Shown piece after piece: positions 1 through 6,058 of a DNA stretch of 9,161 bases. The translations under genes were made by a program, and so were the position numbers. Where the stretch lies: the NCBI GenBank assembly GCA_013697265.1, contig JACCXE010000255.1, positions 1-9,161 on the forward strand, in the 5' to 3' direction. Every line of letters starts with the position of its first letter. The first letter of the stretch is position 1. The notes under the pieces were generated by a model that was not told the origin of the DNA, did not search any database, and was given only the letters and a program-made list of their open reading frames with translations. The DNA is from Actinomycetota bacterium. Its GTDB lineage: Bacteria; Actinomycetota; Acidimicrobiia; Acidimicrobiales; JACCXE01.

Positions 1-144
1 CGGCGTGGCGTCGCCCGCCAGCACGGCGGTAAACGCGAGGTGCGACTCGGTAAGCGTGAGATCGCGACCGTCGGCCAGCGCGTCGAACAGATCGGGCCAA
101 AGAATTTTGTCTCCCGAGCCGACGGGCCCGATGGGATCTACCAC
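1..144 (-). CDS. trpD: Anthranilate phosphoribosyltransferase, N-terminal part (cut by window edge)
   Basis: TrpD transfers the phosphoribosyl group of PRPP to anthranilate, the second step of tryptophan synthesis, in the cytoplasm. On the minus strand a frame opens at GTG (144-142) and stays open for 48 codons to the window edge. Residues 15-24 read LWPDLFDALA and 31-48 read LTESHLAFTAVLAGDATP. This matches the N-terminal helical domain of TrpD (in E. coli, ESHQLFSAVV followed by a short loop and a proline). The PRPP-binding glycine-rich motifs lie beyond the window and cannot be checked. GTG 144 is the only ATG/GTG/TTG in frame ahead of the homologous part and overlaps the end of the dehydrogenase gene by 7 bases, implying translational coupling. 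I see no clear Shine-Dalgarno site. The family call rests on about 35 residues. Confidence 0.8.
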   Translation of the reverse strand, partial: MVDPIGPVGSGDKILWPDLFDALADGRDLTLTESHLAFTAVLAGDATP

Positions 145-1301
145 CAGAGGTCTTTGTTCAGAACGCCGCGGCCGATGAGGCCGAGCTGCACTTGGGACGT
201 TCCTTCCACGATCGTGAGCTGGAGGGCGTCGCGGTAATACAGCTCGGTCATGTGGTCCTTCATGTATCCGGCCGCACCGAGTAGCTGCACGGCCAAGCCC
301 GATGCCCGCACCGCCATCTCGGTGGCGTAGTACTTGGCCATCGACAGGTAGGGCACGAACTCGCGGGTGAACTCGCCCCGATCGGCCATCCACGCGCTGC
401 GGTACGTGAGCAGACGGGCCGCTTCGATCTCGGTGGCCATCTTGGCGATCTCCCACTGGATGCCCTGGAAGTCGGCGATGGTGCGGGTGAACGCCTGGCG
501 TTCCTTCACGTAGTCAACCGCGTACATCAGCGCGCCCTCGGCCAGGCCGATGCCGCGGGCGGCCACGATCGGGCGCATGGCGTTGAGGCCGAGCATGGCC
601 AGTTGGAAGCCGCCGACCTCGCCGATCACGTTCTCGGCCGGCACCCGCACGTTGTCGAGCAGCAGTTCACCAGTGTCGATGCCCCGCACACCCATCTTCC
701 GGTCGGTCGAGCCCACCGAGAGCCCGGGCGAGTTCCGGTCCACGATGAACGCTGTTATCGAGTCGTGATCCCGGGCCGTGGGCTCTTTCGTCTTGGCGAA
801 CACCGTGTACCAGTCGGCCTGCACGACGCCTGACATCCAGGACTTGGTGCCACTGAGGATGTATTCGTCGCCGTCCTTGATCGCCTTGGTGCGCATGCCC
901 ATCACGTCGGAGCCGGCCTGGGACTCGCTCAGGCCGAACGCGCAGCGGGTCTCGCCTGATGCGATGCGAGGCAGGTACTTCTTCTTCTGCTCTTCGGACC
1001 CGGCGATCATGATCGGTCCGGTGGGCAGGCGGGTTAGCAGCAGCATCAGCGCGGCGGTGTTGGAGTACTTGGCCACCTCTTCGATCGCGATGGTCAGCCC
1101 GAGGATGCCCGCTCCGCCGCCACCGAACTCCTCAGGGATGCACAGGCCGAGCAGATCGGCGTCGCGATAAGCGTCAAAGATGTCTTGCGGGTACTCGCCG
1201 GTGTCGTCGATTTCGCGAGCCCGGGGCTTGATCTTGTCCTGCGCCAGGCGGCGGACAGTCTCTTGGAGGGCGAGCAGTTCGTCGGAAAGCGCGAAATCCA
1301 T
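138..1301 (-). CDS. Acyl-CoA dehydrogenase (FAD-dependent)
   Basis: This flavoenzyme oxidises an acyl-CoA to the trans-2-enoyl-CoA and passes electrons to electron-transfer flavoprotein. At 387 residues it has the normal length of the soluble family. The N-terminal helical domain covers about 1-115. The flavin and substrate signature CAFGLSESQAGSD is at 120-132, followed by the beta-domain stretch GTKSWMSG at 151-158. The C-terminal helical domain ends with IVEGTSQVQ, in which E366 sits where the catalytic base lies in medium-chain-type enzymes (YEGTSQIQ). All key residues appear intact. Substrate chain length cannot be read from sequence; short or branched acyl-CoA is possible. The ATG at 1301 has no Shine-Dalgarno site but lies 6 bases after a TAGTTT -10-like hexamer, so the mRNA is probably leaderless. 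The gene overlaps trpD downstream by 7 bases. Confidence 0.95.
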   Translation of the reverse strand: MDFALSDELLALQETVRRLAQDKIKPRAREIDDTGEYPQDIFDAYRDADLLGLCIPEEFGGGGAGILGLTIAIEEVAKYSNTAALMLLLTRLPTGPIMIAGSEEQKKKYLPRIASGETRCAFGLSESQAGSDVMGMRTKAIKDGDEYILSGTKSWMSGVVQADWYTVFAKTKEPTARDHDSITAFIVDRNSPGLSVGSTDRKMGVRGIDTGELLLDNVRVPAENVIGEVGGFQLAMLGLNAMRPIVAARGIGLAEGALMYAVDYVKERQAFTRTIADFQGIQWEIAKMATEIEAARLLTYRSAWMADRGEFTREFVPYLSMAKYYATEMAVRASGLAVQLLGAAGYMKDHMTELYYRDALQLTIVEGTSQVQLGLIGRGVLNKDLWW

Positions 1302-1324
1302 GCCGCAAAACTAAACAACGACAC
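1302..1324. promoter_or_regulatory. Very short divergent promoter region with overlapping -10-like elements
   Basis: Only 23 bases separate the start codons of the dehydrogenase (minus) and the acetyltransferase (plus). On the minus strand TAGTTT (1313-1308) ends 6 bases before the ATG, the spacing expected for leaderless transcription starting at the ATG. On the plus strand TAAACA (1312-1317), a weaker match, ends 7 bases before the GTG at 1325. The two hexamers share bases 1312-1313. No Shine-Dalgarno sequence is present on either side. The -10 assignments are inference from motif and spacing; I found no convincing -35 boxes. Confidence 0.45.
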
Positions 1325-1912
1325 GTGATACGCGCCTATCGGCCCACCGATCTTGACCGGCTTTACGAGATCTGCGTGCGCACTGGGGCGTCGGGCCAGG
1401 ACGCGTACGACCTGGTGACCGACAAGAACCTGTTCGGCCATGTGTTTGCCGCGCAGTACGGCCTACTCGAGCCCGAGCACGCCTTCGTGATCGAACACGA
1501 CGACGGCGTGGCGGGCGGCTACGTCCTCGGCGCCCTGGACACCAACGCCTTCGAAGCCAAGTGCACGGCCGAGTACTGGCCTGTCCTACAGGGCCAATAC
1601 GTCGCGGGATCAGGCCAAGGCCTGGACGCCATGCTGATCGGGATGATCCACAACCCGTCGCGCATGCCCAGTTCGATCACCGAGGACTACCCCTCACATC
1701 TCCACCTCGACCTGTTACCGCCGTTTCAAGGCGGTGGCAACGGCCGCAAGCTGATGGAGAGCTGCATGGAAGCCCTCAAGGCCGACGGGTCGCCCGGCCT
1801 GCACCTAGGCGTGAGCGCGCAAAACAAGCGAGCGCTGGGCTTTTACGCCCATCTTGGGTTCCAGGAGCTGCACGCGAACCCGATGGTCCACGTGCTGGGA
1901 ATCAGGCTTTAA
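1325..1912 (+). CDS. GNAT family N-acetyltransferase
   Basis: This is a predicted cytoplasmic acetyltransferase using acetyl-CoA; the acceptor is unknown. The 195-residue protein begins IRAYRPTDLDRLYEIC, a typical GNAT N-terminus (beta-1/alpha-1), which supports the GTG start at 1325. The acetyl-CoA pyrophosphate loop is QGGGNG at 135-140, following the strand HLHLDLLP (126-132). The C-terminal part NKRALGFYAHLGF (167-179) is the usual alpha-4/beta-6 region. An insertion-like segment at about 78-120 separates the two halves, resembling the GNAT subgroup related to the acetyltransferase-like domain of O-GlcNAcase proteins; that subgroup call is from memory and uncertain. It is divergent from the acyl-CoA dehydrogenase with a 23-bp gap, so it probably has its own leaderless transcript. 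Confidence 0.9.
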   Translation: MIRAYRPTDLDRLYEICVRTGASGQDAYDLVTDKNLFGHVFAAQYGLLEPEHAFVIEHDDGVAGGYVLGALDTNAFEAKCTAEYWPVLQGQYVAGSGQGLDAMLIGMIHNPSRMPSSITEDYPSHLHLDLLPPFQGGGNGRKLMESCMEALKADGSPGLHLGVSAQNKRALGFYAHLGFQELHANPMVHVLGIRL

Positions 1913-2020
1913 CCTTCTCGATCGAACATCGCGGAGTAAGGTCCGGCTCGGGCTGTGGTGCTTCTCGGGGCACCCCAACCGTCGACAGTCGAAAATCAAC
2001 TTTGATCCTGGGGAGGACCG
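1913..2020 (+). promoter_or_regulatory. Leader region of the secreted-protein/ABC exporter operon, with strong ribosome binding site
   Basis: These 108 bases hold the likely promoter of the five-gene operon. GGGGAGG at 2010-2016 is a strong Shine-Dalgarno site 4 bases before TTG 2021 and decides that unusual start. A TAAGGT hexamer at 1937-1942 fits the TANNNT -10 pattern but has no recognisable -35. GGTGC (1957-1961) and GCACC (1970-1974) could form a 5-bp stem with an 8-base loop. It has no following T-run, so it is not a convincing terminator for the acetyltransferase gene. TCGATCGA at 1918-1925 is a perfect palindrome. Only the ribosome binding site is well supported. Confidence 0.5.
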
Positions 2021-2503
2021 TTGAGAAAGTTTCGTTTGCTCGCTTGCGGCGTTGTCGCAGCTGGCTCCATCATGATTTTCCCGCCGACAGCGGCGGACGC
2101 GGCGACGTTGCAAAGTTTGACGGTCCCGCGCTTTTTGAATAGCACTCGCAGCACCCTTGTGGGCACGTCGGGCGGAGATCCTGCCTGCGTCGCACCGGCG
2201 ACCGGGTGCAGTCATGAGACAACGCTCGAACGGAGTTCGTGGACCGGCTTTCGCACCGTTTCCGGCAGCGCTATGTATGGCTTCGGGCAGGTCTTCGGCT
2301 GCTACGTCGGCACATACGACTTCAAGACTCACTGGAATCACACCTACCTGCTTCCTGAGTCCCAGAGCGCGCAAGTAGGGCCGGTTTCCCGCTCGTACAC
2401 GAAGTATAAGACACAGAGCCAAACGGCGGACAGCGGCGCCTATCGCACGACCTGTGCCGAAGCCGCTCCCGTCGAACCGGACCTTGACAAGATTCTTCCG
2501 TGA
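2021..2503 (+). CDS. Predicted secreted four-cysteine protein, family not recognised (possible bacteriocin-like effector)
   Basis: I do not recognise this 160-residue protein. It has a clear Sec signal peptide: basic MRKFR, hydrophobic 6-20, and an A-D-A cleavage motif at 25-27, giving a mature protein of about 133 residues from A28. The mature part has four cysteines (C56, C63, C94, C145), enough for two disulfides, and is rich in Ser, Thr, Tyr and Gly. The core GSAMYGFG (82-89), YDFKTHWNH (99-107) and ADSGAY (136-141) loosely recalls the order of aromatic, Gly and His elements in lactococcin 972-type bacteriocins; this is a weak resemblance, not an identification. It lacks the lipobox of its neighbour. 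The start is TTG with a GGGGAGG site 4 bases upstream. As first gene of an operon with an ABC exporter set it may be the exported or protected product, or an envelope protein served by that complex. Confidence 0.8.
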   Translation: MRKFRLLACGVVAAGSIMIFPPTAADAATLQSLTVPRFLNSTRSTLVGTSGGDPACVAPATGCSHETTLERSSWTGFRTVSGSAMYGFGQVFGCYVGTYDFKTHWNHTYLLPESQSAQVGPVSRSYTKYKTQSQTADSGAYRTTCAEAAPVEPDLDKILP

Positions 2504-2516
2504 CGCTGGAGCACGG

Positions 2517-2966
2517 TTGACAATTCGGTCGCGCGCCGCCCGCGTAGCCGTCACCAGCCTGGGTGTGGGCCTCGCCTTCATTGCATGCAGCCAGAACAGC
2601 GGCTATTCGGCGACGACATGCGCTGAATTCGCGACCGACCTTGGCAATCGTCTGGACGAGAAGCTGCTCGACACCGGGTTTGACCCCGACCGCCCTGTCG
2701 TCACCAATGCGATCTTCAGCCTTCTCGCCAGCGAGAGCAACAAACTCGGCCCGGCTATGGCCAAGGCCACCGCGGACAACTGTGCGGTCGGCGGTTTCGT
2801 CGATCGGGTAATCGCGCAACTCTCGCCGCGAGCTCGCCGAGTCGCCTTTACGCACAGCGCGTCCCAGGTGGACGCGTCACGAGCGATGGCAAGATTCGAG
2901 GAATGGGAAGACTTCTTCAGAGGCTTCATCGCCCCGGTGCTCCCGGTGCGAGTCGAGAATCGCTGA
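2517..2966 (+). CDS. Small predicted lipoprotein with one cysteine pair
   Basis: Start TTG 2517 is chosen over the longer ATG at 2454. GGAG (2508-2511) lies 5 bases upstream of it, it follows the previous stop by 13 bases, and it gives a clean signal peptide. With this start the protein has 149 residues: a basic n-region (TIRSRAAR), a hydrophobic stretch to A23, and a lipobox-like F-I-A-C with C24 as probable lipidation site. F at -3 is non-ideal, so signal-peptidase-I cleavage cannot be excluded. The mature part is mostly helical in appearance, with C35 (TTCAEF) and C89 (DNCAVG) as a likely disulfide. A TCxEF...C pattern recalls small HdeA-like helical periplasmic proteins, but that is only suggestive. 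Its place between a secreted protein and an exporter adaptor would suit an immunity or accessory lipoprotein. No family is firmly recognised. Confidence 0.75.
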   Translation: MTIRSRAARVAVTSLGVGLAFIACSQNSGYSATTCAEFATDLGNRLDEKLLDTGFDPDRPVVTNAIFSLLASESNKLGPAMAKATADNCAVGGFVDRVIAQLSPRARRVAFTHSASQVDASRAMARFEEWEDFFRGFIAPVLPVRVENR

Positions 2967-3841
2967 AGCAGAAGTCTCCTCGGGCCCGAGCCGCTCGCTT
3001 GATTGGCGTGGCTGCCGTAGCGTTTCTCGCACTCGTTCCTGTAGTCGCTCCGCCCATCGCTCAACGCCTGGTGGGCGAGCACCCCGAGCTCGGGAGTCTC
3101 GAGCCTCGGCCAGTTCGGGCCATCGTGGGGGCCGTCGAGTCCAGCTTCGACGCGACTGGACGAATCCAACCGCGCGCCGCATCGGGTGTCGTCGCCTCGG
3201 TCGAAGGTGTCGTAGCGGAGATCAACGCTCCAAACGGCAGCGCGGTCACCCGTGGTGTTCCAGTACTATCGATCGCGACGGGGTCTACGAACGAAACGAT
3301 CACCCAAGTCTTGGCGCCTGCGACGGGCATTGTCCAGCGCCTCGCGCTCGCTCCAGGATCACCGATTGCGGCGCACGAGATCGCAGCTGTCGTCGAAAGC
3401 ACGGAGTCGGTCGTGGCGGCCTCGATCGAGCCGAAGCGGCTCTACTCCTTCACAGAACGTCCGCTCAGGATTGACGCGCGGCTGGTCGGCGAGGTTGCGT
3501 CCTTCCCGTGCGACTTTGTCGATCTGGCACGCAGCGATTCGTCGGCCTCCGAAGACGTTACCTACAAGCTGCGTTGTGCTATTCCGCAATCCATTCGAGT
3601 GGTCGTCGGCTCGCGGGCCGAGTTAAGAATCGTCACGGCCCGCGCTGACCGTGCCGTGACGGTTCCGTTGACCTCGCTAGAGCGAAACGCCGCTGGTTCG
3701 TTTGTCACAAGGCTCGTTGCGGGTAAGCGCGACCGAATCGCGGTGACGACTGGCATCGCATCGGATCGAACCATCGAGATTCGGTCAGGGCTGGACGAAG
3801 GCGATCTGGTGCTTGACCCACCGCCATCTGACAGTAGATGA
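2903..3841 (+). CDS. HlyD/MacA-like membrane-fusion (adaptor) protein of an ABC exporter
   Basis: This adaptor probably works with the following ATPase and permease at the cell envelope. Numbered from ATG 2903 (312 residues), it has a basic stretch (22-32), one membrane anchor at about 33-51, and two lipoyl-like half-motifs: VVASVEGVVAEINAPNGSAV (97-115) and APATGIVQRL (138-147). A beta-barrel follows (about 172-235) and then a membrane-proximal domain with VPLTSLERNAAGSFVTRL (254-271) ending in SGLDEGDLVL. The two lipoyl halves are joined by only about 15 residues, so the alpha-hairpin that reaches outer-membrane channels in MacA is absent, as expected in a Gram-positive-type envelope. C203 and C225 could form a disulfide. 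The start is uncertain: ATG 2903 overlaps the lipoprotein gene by 64 bases with poor spacing to GAGGA. Alternatives are CTG 2963 (4-base overlap with the TGA) and TTG 2999. It overlaps the ATPase gene by ATGA. Confidence 0.85.
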   Translation: MGRLLQRLHRPGAPGASRESLKQKSPRARAARLIGVAAVAFLALVPVVAPPIAQRLVGEHPELGSLEPRPVRAIVGAVESSFDATGRIQPRAASGVVASVEGVVAEINAPNGSAVTRGVPVLSIATGSTNETITQVLAPATGIVQRLALAPGSPIAAHEIAAVVESTESVVAASIEPKRLYSFTERPLRIDARLVGEVASFPCDFVDLARSDSSASEDVTYKLRCAIPQSIRVVVGSRAELRIVTARADRAVTVPLTSLERNAAGSFVTRLVAGKRDRIAVTTGIASDRTIEIRSGLDEGDLVLDPPPSDSR

Positions 3842-4533
3842 CCGCGCTCGTGCGGCTCGTTGGGTTGTCGCGCTCAGTGCCGGATGGGTACGTTCTTCGG
3901 CCGATACTGAGAGATGTCGATCTACGCCTGGATTACCGAACCTCTGTACTGATCAGTGGACCGAGCGGCTCTGGAAAGTCCACCTTGCTAAACATCCTCG
4001 GCCTGCTCGATCGACCTTCAGCAGGCAGCTACTGGCTTGACGGAGTTGACGTCGCCGCCTTGAACGATGACGAGCGCTCTGAACTCCGCGGAGGGGTTGT
4101 CGGCTTTGTGTTCCAACACTTTCACCTCCTGCCCACGCTGTCCGTCCTCGAGAATGTGTTGATGCCGTCGGACTACACAGTCGGTCGTCAGTCGGCCCTA
4201 CGTGACCGCGCCGAGGACCTCCTCGCGATCGTTGGCCTCGCTGATCGCTTCGAGTCCAAGCCGATGTTTTTGTCCGGTGGCGAGCAACAACGGGTAGCAA
4301 TCGCGCGTGCACTACTTCGCGAACCGAAGCTGCTGCTGGCCGACGAGCCGACGGGTGCTCTCGATGGCGCTACCGCAGAAGAGGTACGCGGTCTACTGAT
4401 GGCGGCCGTCCAAGAGGTTGGATCGACCGCCGTGCTCGTCTCGCACGACGTCGCCCGCTATGGCCCCGTTGTCGACCGCCATTTCACGTTGGTGGACGGC
4501 AGGTTGACGCCGGCCGAGGGAGTCCCCCGATGA
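3838..4533 (+). CDS. ABC transporter ATP-binding protein, MacB/LolD type
   Basis: This ATPase powers the exporter complex with the permease encoded next. The 231 residues form a complete nucleotide-binding domain: Walker A GPSGSGKST (41-49), Q-loop Q93 in VFQHFHLLP, signature LSGGEQQR (145-152), Walker B LLLADE (165-170) with catalytic E170, D-loop GALD (173-176) and H-loop H203 in VSHD. The NILGLLDRPSAG segment after Walker A and the length are typical of the MacB/LolD subfamily, which acts mechanically on substrates in the envelope. All catalytic residues are intact. It is coupled by 4-base ATGA overlaps to the adaptor gene upstream and the permease gene downstream. Substrate cannot be read from this gene; the secreted protein encoded at the head of the operon is one candidate. 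Confidence 0.96.
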   Translation: MTALVRLVGLSRSVPDGYVLRPILRDVDLRLDYRTSVLISGPSGSGKSTLLNILGLLDRPSAGSYWLDGVDVAALNDDERSELRGGVVGFVFQHFHLLPTLSVLENVLMPSDYTVGRQSALRDRAEDLLAIVGLADRFESKPMFLSGGEQQRVAIARALLREPKLLLADEPTGALDGATAEEVRGLLMAAVQEVGSTAVLVSHDVARYGPVVDRHFTLVDGRLTPAEGVPR

Positions 4534-5741
4534 CCCGCTTGGTCAGCCTGAGGGGAGCCGCTCTGCAGTTACGTGCCAACCCGGCTCGATCAAGCCTTAC
4601 GGCCTTTGGCGTGCTGATCGGCGTTTGGCTGGTCACCATCATTGTCACATTGGGTGCAACCGCCCAGGGGTTCGTCGCTGACGAAACGCATCGGTCGTTC
4701 GGCCTCAGCGGTGTCGCGGCTTTGACGCTTGGGGACACCGCGGGAGACCCTGAAGGACCAAGAGCCCTAACCGCCCGCGAGCTGAACTGGCTACGTCGTC
4801 GGGCCACCGAGCTTGGCCTTCCGCACGCCGCCGAAGTGACACTCGCACAGACCAGTCTTCGTCTCGGTGATCAGGTTGAGTTTGGGTCCGTTGTCGCCGT
4901 CACGGACGACATCGGCGCCGTCCGTGACTTCCGCTTGGTTGCGGGACGCGCTCTCACCCACTCGGACATCTCAAACAATCGCCGCGTCGCGGTTGTGAGC
5001 GGCGCATTGCTACGGCGGCTAAAAGTGACGCCTGAGTCGCTGCTGGGCGCTTCGGCGCGGAGCGGACCGGAACCCTCCGACATCTACTCCGTCGTGGGCG
5101 TGCTCGTGCCGTCGCTGACGGGCGACAATGGTCTGTACGTACCAAACGGATCTGAAGCGCGGAGAGCGCAGCGCGATAGGCCGGGAGAAGTCGAATTCCT
5201 TGTGAACACCTCGGGAGCCGAGCAAGCCGCGGTCGTGGCCCTCCTGCAGAACGAATTCGCGACGGCCTTTCCGGATCGGAGTCTCGTCGCCGCCGGCGCT
5301 GATCCAGCGGCGCGTGAGGTCGCACGACTCTCCAACGCATTCGTCGCTGTTCTCGCGCTATTAGCGGCCGCGGCACTCGTGGTTGGAACGTTGGCTATAG
5401 CCAGCGTGATGTCCATTTCCGTTCGGCAACGAGAGTCTGAAGTCGGAATCCGACGCGCGTTCGGGGCACGAGCCTCCGACATTTACAAACTCTTCCTGGC
5501 CGAGGCGAGCTTCCTCGCCTTCACCGGTGGCGTGTGCGGGGTGTACCTCGGTTTGCTCGTCGTCGTAACCGCAACGCGGGTCGCCCGGATCGCGTTCGAT
5601 GTACCGATCCAGCTTGTAATCCCGGCGACCGTCTTGTGGACTGCAGTCGTCATCACGGTGGCGCTCGGCGTCGTCGCGGGGCTGTTGCCCGCCCGAACCG
5701 CAGCTCGACTCGACGTGATTGCTGCACTTCGCGACGAGTAA
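4530..5741 (+). CDS. MacB/FtsX-type ABC transporter permease
   Basis: The 403-residue protein has the standard four-helix MacB/FtsX layout: TM1 at about 22-44, a large extracellular domain at 50-265, then TM2 (268-292), TM3 (321-347) and TM4 (363-386). The cytoplasmic loop after TM2 carries RQRESEVGIRRAFGAR (299-314), the coupling-helix motif that contacts the ATPase, and TM4 ends with the usual LLPARTAARLDVIAALR. The extracellular domain has the MacB_PCD character, including VRDFRLVAGRAL (131-142). Such permeases do not form a classic channel but transmit ATPase movement to envelope substrates or adaptor proteins. Start ATG 4530 overlaps the ATPase stop as ATGA. The gene ends 13 bases from the end of the convergent whiB, leaving no room for a terminator between them. 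Confidence 0.95.
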   Translation: MTRLVSLRGAALQLRANPARSSLTAFGVLIGVWLVTIIVTLGATAQGFVADETHRSFGLSGVAALTLGDTAGDPEGPRALTARELNWLRRRATELGLPHAAEVTLAQTSLRLGDQVEFGSVVAVTDDIGAVRDFRLVAGRALTHSDISNNRRVAVVSGALLRRLKVTPESLLGASARSGPEPSDIYSVVGVLVPSLTGDNGLYVPNGSEARRAQRDRPGEVEFLVNTSGAEQAAVVALLQNEFATAFPDRSLVAAGADPAAREVARLSNAFVAVLALLAAAALVVGTLAIASVMSISVRQRESEVGIRRAFGARASDIYKLFLAEASFLAFTGGVCGVYLGLLVVVTATRVARIAFDVPIQLVIPATVLWTAVVITVALGVVAGLLPARTAARLDVIAALRDE

Positions 5742-5754
5742 GACGAGTCGAGCG

Positions 5755-5985
5755 TTACGCAGTCTTGCGGCGTTGCCGGACAATCCGGCGGCGTTCGCGC
5801 TCCGTGCAGCCACCCCAGACGCCTTCGCGCTCGCGGGCCGCAAGCGCGAATTCCAGACAAGCCTCACGTACCGGGCACGCGTCACAGATCGCCTTGGCCG
5901 GCTCTGCCTCTTCATCCGTTACTGGAAAAAAGAGATCAGGGTCGATGCCTCGACATGCTGCTCGGTTCCGCCAAGTGGCGTTCAT
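5755..5985 (-). CDS. WhiB-family iron-sulfur transcriptional regulator
   Basis: WhiB-like proteins bind a [4Fe-4S] cluster through four cysteines and act on transcription, usually by binding region 4 of the primary sigma factor. This 76-residue protein has all four ligands, C11, C34, C37 and C43 in the C-X22-C-X2-C-X5-C pattern, then the GVWGG turn (55-59) and a basic C-terminal tail RERRRIVRQRRKTA for DNA contact. The length is at the small end of the family. A fifth cysteine, C60, directly follows GVWGG, where Thr, Leu or Met is more usual. I cannot assign it to a particular Wbl class. It is transcribed toward the ABC exporter operon, ends 13 bases from it, and shares a 280-base AT-rich intergenic region with the cation exchanger gene. 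A regulatory link to either is unproven. No good Shine-Dalgarno site precedes the ATG; AAGGA lies 14 bases away. Confidence 0.95.
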   Translation of the reverse strand: MNATWRNRAACRGIDPDLFFPVTDEEAEPAKAICDACPVREACLEFALAAREREGVWGGCTERERRRIVRQRRKTA

Positions 5986-6036
5986 CGTGCGCTTTCACAT
6001 CCTTGCGGGGTACTTGAAGGGCTACTACTTAACTTT

Positions 6037-6052
6037 CCTCGGGGATCCGAGG
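6037..6052. repeat. Inverted repeat upstream of whiB (possible operator or 5' UTR hairpin)
   Basis: CCTCGG (6037-6042) and CCGAGG (6047-6052) form a perfect 6-bp inverted repeat around a 4-base spacer, about 52 bases upstream of the whiB start. No T-run follows on either strand at the stem, so it is not a standard terminator. It could be a protein-binding site or an RNA hairpin in the whiB leader. Confidence 0.5.
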
Positions 6053-6058
6053 CCAGCC

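Noticed and set aside
40..237. Plus-strand open frame of 65 codons at the left edge.
   Set aside because: It is antisense to the convincing trpD N-terminus and dehydrogenase C-terminus and its protein looks like no family.
1957..1974. GGTGC/GCACC stem as a terminator of the acetyltransferase gene.
   Set aside because: Only 5 bp with an 8-base loop and no T-run after it; too weak to call.
2484..2522. Two perfect TTGACA hexamers (2484-2489 and 2517-2522) as -35 boxes of an internal promoter.
   Set aside because: No TANNNT-like -10 lies 15-19 bases downstream of either, and the second is the start codon plus second codon of the lipoprotein gene.
5742..5754. A bidirectional terminator between the convergent permease and whiB genes.
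   Set aside because: Only 13 bases separate the stops and no stem-loop with a T-run can be seen there; termination must occur inside a neighbouring gene or be factor-dependent.
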